Source of the DNA: Colwellia hornerae | Lineage (GTDB): Bacteria > Pseudomonadota > Gammaproteobacteria > Enterobacterales > Alteromonadaceae | Assembly (NCBI RefSeq): GCF_007954355.1 | Contig: NZ_VOLR01000008.1 | Location: 114,068 to 178,067 of the forward strand | DNA: 64,000 nucleotides | Reading direction: 5' to 3' | In this document: positions 28,202 to 37,818 of the stretch, in pieces | Numbering within the stretch: the first letter of the stretch is position 1 | Layout: the number at the start of each line of letters is the position of its first letter | Program-made: the position numbers and the translations under genes | Notes under the pieces: generated by a model | Databases searched by the model: none | The model's input: only the letters and a program-made list of their open reading frames with translations | What the model was told of the DNA's origin: nothing

Positions 28202-28216
28202 GCATGAACTGTGCCA
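28202..28216 (-). promoter_or_regulatory. Sigma-54 promoter before flagellin B
   Basis: Read on the minus strand, TGGCACA-N4-ATGC has a perfect -24 half and correct spacing to the GC. It lies in the 177-base gap between flgL and flagellin B. Confidence 0.75.
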
Positions 28217-28241
28217 CTTAATAAGTGTTGGTATTTAATCT

Positions 28242-29447
28242 TTAAATATAATTAAACAGGCTTAACCCTTGTACCTTACTAAACGCTTGCTGTGATGCTT
28301 GTAAAGCTAACTTTGATTGCTCAAATTCAGAAATAGCCTTAGCAAAGTCTAAATCTTCAATATTAGATTTTCCTTTAGCTAGGTTTAGGGCTGAATCAAG
28401 ATGACGATTCTCTTGGCTTTCAAGTGTTTGTAAGCGAATACCTGAGTCAACACGTCTCGATGTTATATGGTTCATCGCTGAACTAAGCTGATTGAGTAAA
28501 GCGTTGTAGTCTACTTGATGCTGTTCTTGATTAACTGAGACGCTGCCTTTTTCCATCCAAGCAATTGCATTATTGATAGTGTCAAAGACACTCATTTCTT
28601 CTTGCTCACTGATGGTAAAGCTATCACCCGGCAAAGGGTTGCCGTTTAGGGTAACGTCGATGCCGTCGAAGGAAATGGTTTGACCTGCGGTATAGGGCGC
28701 GGCTGGAAAAACAACACCAGCGCTCCCTGTTACAGTTAAGTCATTTGTTATCGCGTCAAAAGTAAACGTGTAGTCGTGCGGCAGCGCACTAGAGTTGTAG
28801 TTATCACGGTTAGTTATTTTGGCGCTTTCAACCGCAACACCTGAGGTGTTCGCGGTGTAATTAGCAGTAAAATCACCTATGGCGTTTTCAACCTTTAAAA
28901 AAGCTGCGTCGCCCGCTTGATTAGTGGCTATATTAATATTCTTAGCGACTTGCAACTCTCGAACACCTGAGTCGCCATTGTAAGTAACGCTACCGTCAAC
29001 ATTTTGGCTGAAAGGCTTTTGCTGAGTTTGGTAGCCAGAAAAGATATAGTCACCATTTTCATTTTGACTATTAGCAAGATCAAGTAACTGACTGAAGTTA
29101 CTTTTTACTTGTTCAGCGAGCGATTGTATGTCTTCACTTGACATACGACCATTATTGGCAAGTAACATATCAGACTTTATTTTATCTAAAATAAGGTCTG
29201 CATCAGCAAAGACAATTTCTTGCATATTGTTATGACTTTCAGCCATAGTAATATTACGTTTATATTTTTCAATACTGGCTAAGTCATTGTTGTAGCCGGC
29301 TAATGTACTATAAGAAATAGCATCATCTTTTGCGGTTAGCACCCTTTTACCACTCGATAAGTAAGCCATTTGATCATTAACGTCAGAGCTTTTTTGGCTC
29401 ATTTGCTGTGAACTTTGTAAGTAAAACTGGGCCGTTGAAACGCGCAT
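28242..29447 (-). CDS. flgL: Hook-filament junction protein FlgL (HAP3)
   Basis: FlgL joins FlgK to the filament. It has 401 residues, flagellin-like at both ends: N-terminal MRVSTAQFYLQSSQQMSQK with YLSSGKRVLTAKDDAISYST, and C-terminal SNIEDLDFAKAISEFEQSKL. The internal SQNENGDYIFSGYQTQQKPF is typical of FlgL. It follows flgK by 9 bases and is the last gene of the flgF-to-flgL run. Confidence 0.96.
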   Translation of the reverse strand: MRVSTAQFYLQSSQQMSQKSSDVNDQMAYLSSGKRVLTAKDDAISYSTLAGYNNDLASIEKYKRNITMAESHNNMQEIVFADADLILDKIKSDMLLANNGRMSSEDIQSLAEQVKSNFSQLLDLANSQNENGDYIFSGYQTQQKPFSQNVDGSVTYNGDSGVRELQVAKNINIATNQAGDAAFLKVENAIGDFTANYTANTSGVAVESAKITNRDNYNSSALPHDYTFTFDAITNDLTVTGSAGVVFPAAPYTAGQTISFDGIDVTLNGNPLPGDSFTISEQEEMSVFDTINNAIAWMEKGSVSVNQEQHQVDYNALLNQLSSAMNHITSRRVDSGIRLQTLESQENRHLDSALNLAKGKSNIEDLDFAKAISEFEQSKLALQASQQAFSKVQGLSLFNYI

Positions 29448-29456
29448 AAAAATTCC

Positions 29457-31490
29457 TTACCTGACTGCCGATAAAATGGTGTCAAAAATAGTATTTGCCG
29501 TAGAGATTATTTGTGATGCCGCTTGATAAGCTTGTTGGTATCTCAAAAGATTGGCGGCTTCTTCATCAAGATTTACCCCTGATGTTGCTTGGTTGCGATT
29601 ATAAGCTTGAGTAAATAAGGCCTGTGCGGTATCTGCTGATAAATCAGCATTACTCGCTTTTGAGCCTACTATTGAAGTTGAAACGGCTAAACTTTCACTG
29701 AAGGTTTGTTTACCCGCATTTACCACGCCGATTTCTTGGGTTTTTGCCATGGCGACCGCATGATTACCATTACCGACACCAAAGGAATTACCTAAGGTAA
29801 AAGTTTCACGCGCATTAGCGCCTGCGCCAGCAAGATCACCTTTAATTTCGATTTGAAAATCAGGTGAACCAGCAGGAATATCAATAATAGCACTCGCCCC
29901 TGTCGCATAACTACCTGATGCTATGGCTGGCGTTCCTGGTGGTGGCGTTGATGTGTTATAAACGCGATACTCAAATATACCGGTAGGTATTTGAGCTGCT
30001 GGCAGTGGTGGTGGTGGCGTTTCATAAACGTCAATAGTAAGGTCATATCCACTCGCCGCAACAGGGTTAGTTACATTAGTAATTTCTATTTTACCATTGC
30101 TAACATTGTTACTTGACGGTGTTACCGCAATCGCTGTACTTGCTGCGATGGCATTACCGTCAGTTAATGTTGCTTGCATTAATGCTGCACTATTTTTAGT
30201 CGGTACTATAGTAAACTTGTCACCTGCCTGAAGCGTACCACCCGCAGTTTCGATAAATGAAAAACCATAATCGGGTGTCGTGGGTGTATGAGTACCGGCG
30301 GGAATACCTGTACCAGGTCCTCCTAGGTTTTCACTACCACCGGTAGTCAAATTATATAAGGTAAAATCTGTACCATCGAAACGGACTTCAAAGTCATCGG
30401 TAGATAATAAAGAGACGTCGTTGATTGCCACTTGAGGTTGCGTGGTACCCGTATTTGATGAAGGTGCTAACGCACGACCTTGTTGTAATTGTGTCGTATT
30501 AATATCAGTGAAAAAATTAGCTCCCTGGAAACCATTTAGGTCTAAACCACTGGCCTGACTATCGTTTAATATTGACGATATCGACATCGCTAAGCGATCA
30601 ATTTCTTTACGCGTTTGGTTTAAATGTTCATCCCTAAATTCAAAATTTGCCGCTAAAGAACCGCCTAAAGTAGAGCCATTTAATGCCACTCGACTATTGC
30701 CACTCACTAAAGTCAGCTGTGTTTTATTAGGATCTGGGTCACCAGCCTTTACTTGCACTGTCATCGGCGTAATACCCGCAACAAGCGTGGTACCTTGACC
30801 TATCATTACGGTGAGTACACCATTAGCATCTTCTACGGTGGTTACTTTGGTAAACTTACTCAGTTCACCAATTAACTGATCCCGTTTATCAAGTAAATCA
30901 TTAGGTTGCCCTGTTTGATTTAACCCTTGAGTTTGCATGATGGTTTCGTTAATTTTTGCTAATTCATTGGATATTTCAGAAATTTTGGTAGCAATTTGTT
31001 CAATTTCGCCATTAACCGCTTTGGTCATATTGTCAAAATTATTGGTTAACTCATTAAAATCTTTACTTAAAATATTCGCTTGGTTAAGTACAATACTGCG
31101 CAAGCCTAAATCATTAGGATTATCGGCAACACCATTGAGCGATTGATAAAAGCTGTTAAGTGAACCGACCACGGCGTTGCCTGAGGTACTCATCACCTGA
31201 TCTAATTGCGTTAAGCGCCCTTGTAATAAGTCAGCATTACCGAGTTTGCTTTGATTAAGCAGTTGTTCTTTGTGAGAGAATTGTTCGTATAGGCGAGTGA
31301 TATCGTTAACATAGGTACCAGAGCCAACATAGTTACCACCACTGAATAAACCCACCGATGAATTTTGTTCTGCGCGTTGTCGGTTATAGCCCTCAGTATT
31401 AACATTAGCTATATTGTTACCCGTTGTCGCCAGCTGTTGCTGTGCGGCAAGTAAGCCACTAACACCTGTGTTATATAAGTTAACCGACAT
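29457..31490 (-). CDS. flgK: Hook-filament junction protein FlgK (HAP1)
   Basis: FlgK is the first junction protein at the hook tip. It has 677 residues, longer than the 550 typical of enterics, because of an expanded variable middle (about 340-580) that includes a proline-rich stretch (ETPPPPLPAAQIPTG). The N-terminal rod motif (GVSGLLAAQQQLATTGNNIA) and the C-terminal flg_bbr motif (GVNLDEEAANLLRYQQAYQA) are intact. Confidence 0.96.
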   Translation of the reverse strand: MSVNLYNTGVSGLLAAQQQLATTGNNIANVNTEGYNRQRAEQNSSVGLFSGGNYVGSGTYVNDITRLYEQFSHKEQLLNQSKLGNADLLQGRLTQLDQVMSTSGNAVVGSLNSFYQSLNGVADNPNDLGLRSIVLNQANILSKDFNELTNNFDNMTKAVNGEIEQIATKISEISNELAKINETIMQTQGLNQTGQPNDLLDKRDQLIGELSKFTKVTTVEDANGVLTVMIGQGTTLVAGITPMTVQVKAGDPDPNKTQLTLVSGNSRVALNGSTLGGSLAANFEFRDEHLNQTRKEIDRLAMSISSILNDSQASGLDLNGFQGANFFTDINTTQLQQGRALAPSSNTGTTQPQVAINDVSLLSTDDFEVRFDGTDFTLYNLTTGGSENLGGPGTGIPAGTHTPTTPDYGFSFIETAGGTLQAGDKFTIVPTKNSAALMQATLTDGNAIAASTAIAVTPSSNNVSNGKIEITNVTNPVAASGYDLTIDVYETPPPPLPAAQIPTGIFEYRVYNTSTPPPGTPAIASGSYATGASAIIDIPAGSPDFQIEIKGDLAGAGANARETFTLGNSFGVGNGNHAVAMAKTQEIGVVNAGKQTFSESLAVSTSIVGSKASNADLSADTAQALFTQAYNRNQATSGVNLDEEAANLLRYQQAYQAASQIISTANTIFDTILSAVR

Positions 31491-31544
31491 GACTTCGCTC
31501 CTAACCTAACCAAAACTCAATGCATTTATATGCTGAGTACGTAT

Positions 31545-32660
31545 TTACTTATTCAGTAAACTGGTTACGGTTCGAAGTGTTCCCTTAATTTTTTCTGCGT
31601 ATTTGGGATCCGTCGCATAACCAGCACTCTGTAAGTTATGCAGGAAGTGTTCCACATCGCCAGCTTTGTCTAATGCAGTTTTATAACGCTCGCTATTTGA
31701 GAGGAACTGAATGTAATCATTAACACTGTCGCTAATCGTTTGATAAACACGAAAGGGTTCACGTTTTTTAACCATAGCGCCTTGTTCAAATTCAAGGGTT
31801 TCTTTATTAATTTTGTCGCCGTCCCAACGTTTGTCAGCTTTAATATTAAACAAGTTGTTAGAGCTTTGACCATTTTCCGTTTTGATGATTTTTTGTCCCC
31901 AGCCAGTTTCTAATGCGGCTTGAGCAATAACGACTTCAAAAGGAATATTTAATTTTTCTTCGACACGTTTAGCATCTTCAGTTAATGCCATAACAAAATC
32001 TTTAGGTTGTTGATACTGCGGCTCTTGCATGGCAAGCGTTTCATAAACAGATGGTTTGTTATCTAGTGGGTTTACGCTTTTAGATGAAGAAGGCGCTCGC
32101 TGTGGCATATCAAATAATGCTTGTCGGCTATTCGTTGCATGATCACCCGAGTCATTAGTTTGACGATCCTTAGCTGAAATAAGGATCCCTGTCTCAACAA
32201 TTGACTTGCCTTTATTATTATCTTCGCTAAGTAAGCCGTTATTTTTACTAAAGCGATTATCACTTTGTAAAAATGATTGCGGGGTGAAACTTTCAGTATC
32301 GCCGCCTAGCTGGCGAACAATTAAGTCTGATAAACCTAAAGAGCCATTGTTTGATAATTCTAATGACATTTGTTGGTCATGCATATCACGATAAAATTTG
32401 GTACTTTCTGAGTTAAATGGACTATCTGACTCTAAAACTTCTTGTGCTTTACGCATGCTTTTCATCAGCATTTGCATAAAGATCGCTTCAAACTGCTTAG
32501 CAGCTGTTTGTAAAGCCGCATCTTTTGAGCCTTTATCCGTTTCTTTAGACTGTTGGCGAATAGAGTTCAAGCCATTAATGTCTAAAAAATTCTGAGAATT
32601 AGCCGTCACCGATGCCTGCGGTGCAAATGAAGTTAGTGAAGATTGAGTCGGTGTAGTCAT
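31545..32660 (-). CDS. flgJ: Rod assembly protein and peptidoglycan hydrolase FlgJ
   Basis: FlgJ caps the growing rod and opens the cell wall for it. It has 371 residues. The N-terminal rod-cap domain (about 47-118) contains AAKQFEAIFMQMLMKSMRKA. A Ser/Asn-rich linker of about 90 residues follows, then a glucosaminidase domain (about 220-370) with AQAALETGWGQK, where Glu251 is the probable catalytic acid. This two-domain form is the usual one in gammaproteobacteria. It is 15 bases after flgI. Confidence 0.96.
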   Translation of the reverse strand: MTTPTQSSLTSFAPQASVTANSQNFLDINGLNSIRQQSKETDKGSKDAALQTAAKQFEAIFMQMLMKSMRKAQEVLESDSPFNSESTKFYRDMHDQQMSLELSNNGSLGLSDLIVRQLGGDTESFTPQSFLQSDNRFSKNNGLLSEDNNKGKSIVETGILISAKDRQTNDSGDHATNSRQALFDMPQRAPSSSKSVNPLDNKPSVYETLAMQEPQYQQPKDFVMALTEDAKRVEEKLNIPFEVVIAQAALETGWGQKIIKTENGQSSNNLFNIKADKRWDGDKINKETLEFEQGAMVKKREPFRVYQTISDSVNDYIQFLSNSERYKTALDKAGDVEHFLHNLQSAGYATDPKYAEKIKGTLRTVTSLLNK

Positions 32661-32675
32661 AAGCTTTATTGATCA

Positions 32676-33800
32676 TTAAATAATGATCAATTCTCCTCTT
32701 AATGCACCCGCTTGTGATAAGGCTTCGAGAATTGCCATTACGTCACCAGGACCGGCACCAATTTCATTAATGGCGCGAACGAGTGTGTCTAAACTTACTC
32801 CAGGATTGAAAACAAACATCCGGTTATCATCTTTATTGACGTTAACTACCGATTGATTCGTTACCGCCGTATTACCATCAGCAAAAGCATTAGGTTGTGA
32901 AACATCTCGTGTTTCATTAATCGTAACGGTAATACCGCCATGAGTTATGGCGGCAGGTAATAAGCGCACATCAGAGCCAATAACGATGGTACCTGTGCGA
33001 GAATTAACAATAACTTTCGCCGCAGGACGTGAAGGTTCGAATTCTAAATTTTCTAATGCGGCAAGAAAACTAACACGTTGGCTAGCATCTCTTGGTGCAT
33101 TGACTTGAATGGAGGTTGCATCGAGAGCACGAGCAATAAACGTTGAAGGATCGTTGATATTAGCAAACTCGCTATTAATTACTCGCTCTAAATTTCTCGC
33201 ACTACTAAAATCTGAATCCCTAAGATTAAAGGTAATATAATCGCCAGAAGTAAAGGGTGAAATAACTTCACGTTCAACCATAGCACCATTAGCAATACGG
33301 CCAACGGTTGGGGTATTAACAATCACCTTTGAACCATCTAAACCTTCTGCACCTAAACCACTGACCACTAAACTGCCTTGCGCAACCGCATAAGCATTGC
33401 CGTCAATGCCCATCAGAATAGTTTGTATTAAGGTACCGCCACGTAAACTTTGCGCACTGCCCATTGAAGAAACAGTTATATCAATTTTTTGACCAGGTTT
33501 TGTAAACGCAGGAAGTTCGGCATGAACAGCAACCGCAGCAACATTTTTAATTTTTGGTTTTAAATTAGCCGGCATAGTAATACCAAAATTACTTAGCATG
33601 GTTTTAAAACTTTGTTCGGTAAATGGGCTTTGTTCGCCTGTGCCAGGTAAACCAACCACTAAACCATAGCCAACCAACTGGTTACTGCGGACACCGGCAA
33701 CATCAGCTAAATCTTTAATGCGTTGCGCAGAGCTCATCGAGCTAAGCAAAAGTGTTACCGCTAATACAGTCACTTTCATACTTGTGGAAAAAGTGTTCAT
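32676..33800 (-). CDS. flgI: Flagellar P-ring protein FlgI
   Basis: FlgI forms the periplasmic P ring around the rod. From the ATG at 33800 it has 374 residues, beginning [20 protein letters not shown], with a signal peptide ending SSAQR. A longer frame opens at 33851 inside flgH but puts 17 polar residues before the signal peptide, so I prefer the internal start. Family motifs are [40 protein letters not shown] and the ending [18 protein letters not shown]. Confidence 0.95.
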   Translation of the reverse strand: MNTFSTSMKVTVLAVTLLLSSMSSAQRIKDLADVAGVRSNQLVGYGLVVGLPGTGEQSPFTEQSFKTMLSNFGITMPANLKPKIKNVAAVAVHAELPAFTKPGQKIDITVSSMGSAQSLRGGTLIQTILMGIDGNAYAVAQGSLVVSGLGAEGLDGSKVIVNTPTVGRIANGAMVEREVISPFTSGDYITFNLRDSDFSSARNLERVINSEFANINDPSTFIARALDATSIQVNAPRDASQRVSFLAALENLEFEPSRPAAKVIVNSRTGTIVIGSDVRLLPAAITHGGITVTINETRDVSQPNAFADGNTAVTNQSVVNVNKDDNRMFVFNPGVSLDTLVRAINEIGAGPGDVMAILEALSQAGALRGELIII

Positions 33801-33835
33801 AATAATACCTATTGAAAGTCTTTGTTGAATTAACT

Positions 33836-34519
33836 CTACAGTGGCCACCAAGCGCTACTAAAGAAACTCGATAACCAACCTTGTTCTTGTACATCGGCAA
33901 AAGTGCCTGTGCCTGCATATTCAATGCGCGCATTAGCAATTTTACTGGAAATAATGGTGTTACCTGAGCTGATATCCTGTGCCCGAATAACCCCAGTCAA
34001 TCGAATAAATTCATCACCGTTATTTAAACTCATCCATTTTTCGCCACGGATCATCAGATTACCGTTCGGTAAAACACGTAAAACGTGCACAGAAATATTA
34101 CCGTTTAAGCTGTTACCCTGATTAGACTTTGAATCACCTTTAAAATCACTTCCTTGGTTGTAACCAAACTGTATGGCATCGTTTTGAAAGTTAACCGCTC
34201 CGCCTCCTAAACCAATAATGGGGTCTAAGCTGGCACTGTTTGCTTTCTTCAATTCAGTTTTAGCATTTTTTTTAGCTTGGGTACTTTCACTCAAAATGAC
34301 TGAAATGATGTCGCCAACACGATGAGCTTTTGAGTCAGAATAAATATTATTGACATAATTAGCTTTAAACAGTGACCCTGTTGGGATAATAGACGCTTCT
34401 TCCATTTCAGGTAAGATCGGCGCAAAGTCAGGATCATCGGGTAACGTTTTTGCCTGTTCAATACTGGCACAACCGCTTATTGATAGAAAAAGGATAACGA
34501 ATACTAAGCGAATTTTCAT
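33836..34519 (-). CDS. flgH: Flagellar L-ring lipoprotein FlgH
   Basis: FlgH is the outer-membrane L-ring lipoprotein. From the ATG at 34519 it has 227 residues; AAGGAAG lies just upstream as ribosome site, and the start gives a proper lipoprotein signal with lipobox LSISGC (Cys17). An earlier ATG at 34573 lies inside flgG and is less likely. Conserved parts are [35 protein letters not shown] and [20 protein letters not shown]. Confidence 0.95.
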   Translation of the reverse strand: MKIRLVFVILFLSISGCASIEQAKTLPDDPDFAPILPEMEEASIIPTGSLFKANYVNNIYSDSKAHRVGDIISVILSESTQAKKNAKTELKKANSASLDPIIGLGGGAVNFQNDAIQFGYNQGSDFKGDSKSNQGNSLNGNISVHVLRVLPNGNLMIRGEKWMSLNNGDEFIRLTGVIRAQDISSGNTIISSKIANARIEYAGTGTFADVQEQGWLSSFFSSAWWPL

Positions 34520-34535
34520 AAGAGCTTCCTTAACG

Positions 34536-35324
34536 TTATAACTGCTGATTAATATAACTAAGCATTTCATCAACTGCTGAAATTACTTTTGAGTTCATTT
34601 CATATACCCGTTGGCTTTCAATCAAGTTAACAAGTTCTTCGGTAGTATTTACATTCGAGGTTTCTAGCGCGCCTTGCACTATCATGCCAAAACCTTCTAA
34701 ACCCGGAACCCCTTCTTGTGGGGCACCACTAACAGCGGTTTGAATGTATAAATTTTGTCCTATCGGTTGCAAACCCGTAGGGTTAACAAAGTTAACGGTA
34801 TTAATTTGACCTATAACAGCGGGATCAGGTTGACCCTGCAGGGTTACAGATACTTCACCATCTTGAGAAACAATAATACTTAACGCATCGGGTGGGATCG
34901 TTATTTGTGGTTGAATTAAATAACCCGCGCCTGGTGTTACCATATTGCCTTCTTCGTCCATGGTAAATTGACCATTTCTTGAATAAGACGACGTACCGTC
35001 TGGGAGCTGTACTTCAAAAAAACCTTCACCTTGGATCATTAAATCTAAAGCGTTATCGGTAGTTTGCATATCACCTTGGGTATGAATTTTTTGCGTAGCA
35101 ACCACTTTTGTACCCGCACCAAGCATTAAGCCTGAAGGCATTTCTGTATCTTGTGCTGAACGACCACCCGGTTGATTAATCGTTTGGTAGAGTAAATCTT
35201 CAAATACCGCCCGACTTTTCTTAAAACCTATGGTACTAGCGTTAGCTAAATTATTAGAAATTACCGCAATATCTTTTGTTTGCGCATCTAACCCTGTTTT
35301 ACTTATCCATAATGCTGGGTTCAT
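34536..35324 (-). CDS. flgG: Flagellar distal rod protein FlgG
   Basis: FlgG is the major distal rod protein. It has 262 residues, the standard length. It opens MNPALWISKTGLDAQTKDIA followed by ISNNLANASTIGFKKSRAVF (the rod/hook signature), and closes NVNTTEELVNLIESQRVYEM, the C-terminal flg_bbr motif. It lies 28 bases downstream of flgF. Confidence 0.97.
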   Translation of the reverse strand: MNPALWISKTGLDAQTKDIAVISNNLANASTIGFKKSRAVFEDLLYQTINQPGGRSAQDTEMPSGLMLGAGTKVVATQKIHTQGDMQTTDNALDLMIQGEGFFEVQLPDGTSSYSRNGQFTMDEEGNMVTPGAGYLIQPQITIPPDALSIIVSQDGEVSVTLQGQPDPAVIGQINTVNFVNPTGLQPIGQNLYIQTAVSGAPQEGVPGLEGFGMIVQGALETSNVNTTEELVNLIESQRVYEMNSKVISAVDEMLSYINQQL

Positions 35325-35352
35325 AAATCACCTCAAAAATTATTTATTTAAA

Positions 35353-36096
35353 TTAGAAAGCACGTAATAAAGATGCTGAACTTGCATCAACTTCTTCGGC
35401 CGTTTTCATGAGTTTCAATTGCATTTCAAACTGTCGCTGCAAAGAAATCATCGCGGTCATTTCCCCAATAGGGTTTACGTTGCTTGCTTCAAGCATGCCG
35501 TTTTCTACTTTAACATTGACGTCAGCGTTCTCATTTAGTCCATCTTTTCGACGAAACAAGCCATCCGCACCTTTGGCTAACTCTTGTACCCTAGGGTTAA
35601 CCATTTTTAGACGTCCCACTTCTTCTTGAAGTGAACTGGGCGCACCTTCAGGCTGAACCATAATGGTGCCGTCTTTACTGATATGAATATTATTTACCGG
35701 CAGAGGTATAAATATCGGCCCGGTATCTCCCAAGACAAGTTCACCTTTGGAGGTTTCTAAAGCACCTTCTTCGTTAAGTCTAAATTGGCCATCACGGGTA
35801 TAACCTTCAGTGCCATTTTCTGCTTGAACCGCAAACCAACCAGGCCCTTGAATAGCGAGATCTAAATCCCGAGAAGTTTGCATTAAAGAACCACTGTCAA
35901 AGTTTTGGCTGGCATTTTCTGTCATGGCAAACACACGAGAAGGCAAGCCTTCACCAAAAGCTTGCATTGAACGCGCCTGCGCTAAATCGGCTTTAAAACC
36001 TGTAGTTTTAGCGTTTGCAAGGTTGTTAGCATTAACGGCAAGCGAATGCATATTTTGTTTCGCACCGCTCATTGCGATATAAAGCATTTTGTCCAT
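35353..36096 (-). CDS. flgF: Flagellar proximal rod protein FlgF
   Basis: FlgF is a proximal rod subunit. It has 247 residues with MDKMLYIAMSGAKQNMHSLA and NANNLANAKTTGFKADLAQ at the N-terminus, and the C-terminal bbr motif NVNPIGEMTAMISLQRQFEM. A strong sigma-54 element lies 35 bases upstream of the ATG, and a terminator separates it from flgE, so flgF starts a transcription unit that can run to flgL. Confidence 0.96.
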   Translation of the reverse strand: MDKMLYIAMSGAKQNMHSLAVNANNLANAKTTGFKADLAQARSMQAFGEGLPSRVFAMTENASQNFDSGSLMQTSRDLDLAIQGPGWFAVQAENGTEGYTRDGQFRLNEEGALETSKGELVLGDTGPIFIPLPVNNIHISKDGTIMVQPEGAPSSLQEEVGRLKMVNPRVQELAKGADGLFRRKDGLNENADVNVKVENGMLEASNVNPIGEMTAMISLQRQFEMQLKLMKTAEEVDASSASLLRAF

Positions 36097-36130
36097 AACA
36101 GATCTCTAAAATTGTATCTTACTATGAGAA

Positions 36131-36147
36131 ATGCAATAACAATGCCA
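36131..36147 (-). promoter_or_regulatory. Sigma-54 promoter before flgF
   Basis: Read on the minus strand, TGGCATT-N4-TTGCAT matches the consensus in both halves with exact spacing. It lies 35 bases before the flgF ATG and downstream of the flgE terminator. Confidence 0.82.
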
Positions 36148-36223
36148 GAAGAAATATAACTGCGAGAAAATAAAGAGAAAGGAATTAAAAAGATAAACAA
36201 CATCGTCGTTCGAAACTGGTAAA

Positions 36224-36259
36224 AAAAAAGATAAAACATCTGCATGTTTTATCTTTTTT
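36224..36259 (-). terminator. Terminator between flgE and flgF
   Basis: A perfect 16-base stem (AAAAAAGATAAAACAT and its complement) with a four-base loop and flanking A and T runs works in either direction. It lies about 30 bases after the flgE stop and ends the flgBCDE message. Confidence 0.88.
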
Positions 36260-36290
36260 ATTTCAAACTAGATTATTTTAAATAATTTAT

Positions 36291-37706
36291 TTATCGAATT
36301 TGTAAAATAGTTTGGTTCAGTTGATTATCAACTTCTAATGCACGAGAGTTAGCTTGGAAATTTCGTTGTGCTGAAATCAAGTCGATTAATTCAGTGGTTA
36401 AGTTAACATTTGATTGCTCTAATGCCGATGAATTAATGGTACCAAAAGTACCTGAACCCGCTTCACCAGCCAATGCTTCACCAGAACTAATGCTTTCTTT
36501 CCATGAAGTATTACCAATTTGCGTTAAGCCTTGTTCATTAGCAAAATTCACTAAAGCGATACGAGATAATGGCTCTGACGTACCGTTGCTGTATGTCGCT
36601 CGAATTAAACCATCACTGCCAATATCTATCCCGGTTAATCGACCAACCGCTAAACCATCTTGCTCTAACGAAGTTACTTCAAAGTTTGAAGCAAACTGCG
36701 TCGGTTCATTTGGATTAGGGCCAAGCGGGTCTAAATTAAAATTAATTTTTACAGTTTGAGCTGGATCAGCACCATTGGCTAATATCGTTGGTCCAAGTGG
36801 CACAGTAATAGCACCACCGTCACCTGGCATAGGTAATTGTGCAACGAAATCACCTGAAGAATCAAAGTACATACGCATGCCAGTAACACCACCACCTGCT
36901 GATAATGGACCTGAATTATCGCCACCTTGTGGGTTTGATATCGGCGTTCCAGGGGCTGCTGTTGGATCTGGATCTGTCTGTCCACCTGGATCAGCTAAAT
37001 CTACCGGTATGCCATCAACGCCAGCAAACATCATCCACTCGTTAGCATCAGACGAAGGATTATCTTTAATAAAGTAATAAGTCATTATATGACTATCACC
37101 TAATGAATCAAAAATAGTCACTGAGGTTGAATGGTTAAAAGTCAAAGGATCATCGGGATCAAAGTTACCTGGCGCACTACTAATGAAAGAGTCACCAGCA
37201 GGTAAGTTCATTCGTACGTCTACTTCACTGGTTTTCTGAGGAGCACCAGAGGCCGTAGGAATACGAATAGGCTCTGCCGTACTTAAACTTACCGACGCAG
37301 AGGTGCCGTCAGGGTTGACTGGAAAACCTAATAAATGCTCACCTGCCGAGTTAACAACAAAGTTACTGTCATTTAATTTAAACTGACCTGCTCGGGTATA
37401 TGACGTTTCTAATGAGTCGAGTTCAGGTACTGTTGCATAAAAACCATTACCGGTAACGGCTAAATCTAACGCGTTATTAGTAAACTGAATACTACCTTGT
37501 TGAAACTGCTGAGCGACGTCTGCCGTCAAAACACCGTCACCTACTTTTGTTTTACCAGAAGCAAGTAATGATGCAGCATACACATCGACAAATTCCGCAC
37601 GCGATTCTTTAAAACCTGTGGTATTGACGTTAGCGATGTTATTTGATGTAACATCCAAATCTTTTTGAGCAGCGTTTAATCCGCTCAACGCTATATTAAA
37701 TGACAT
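36291..37706 (-). CDS. flgE: Flagellar hook protein FlgE
   Basis: FlgE is the hook subunit. It has 471 residues, longer than enteric FlgE (about 400), because of a larger surface domain between about 180 and 330 rich in Pro, Gly, Asp and Ser. The N-terminal core (MSFNIALSGLNAAQKDLDVT, NNIANVNTTGFKESRAEFVD) and C-terminal core (NVNLTTELIDLISAQRNFQA) are intact. It follows flgD by about 110 bases. Confidence 0.96.
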   Translation of the reverse strand: MSFNIALSGLNAAQKDLDVTSNNIANVNTTGFKESRAEFVDVYAASLLASGKTKVGDGVLTADVAQQFQQGSIQFTNNALDLAVTGNGFYATVPELDSLETSYTRAGQFKLNDSNFVVNSAGEHLLGFPVNPDGTSASVSLSTAEPIRIPTASGAPQKTSEVDVRMNLPAGDSFISSAPGNFDPDDPLTFNHSTSVTIFDSLGDSHIMTYYFIKDNPSSDANEWMMFAGVDGIPVDLADPGGQTDPDPTAAPGTPISNPQGGDNSGPLSAGGGVTGMRMYFDSSGDFVAQLPMPGDGGAITVPLGPTILANGADPAQTVKINFNLDPLGPNPNEPTQFASNFEVTSLEQDGLAVGRLTGIDIGSDGLIRATYSNGTSEPLSRIALVNFANEQGLTQIGNTSWKESISSGEALAGEAGSGTFGTINSSALEQSNVNLTTELIDLISAQRNFQANSRALEVDNQLNQTILQIR

Positions 37707-37818
37707 AATTGCACCTCATATAAAAAATTGTTTATCTTAATTACTGCTAATTTTCGAGTATTGACTCTTCATTGAAATAACAGTGGCTTAAATTTATTAA
37801 GTTCGACGAACTATTAAT

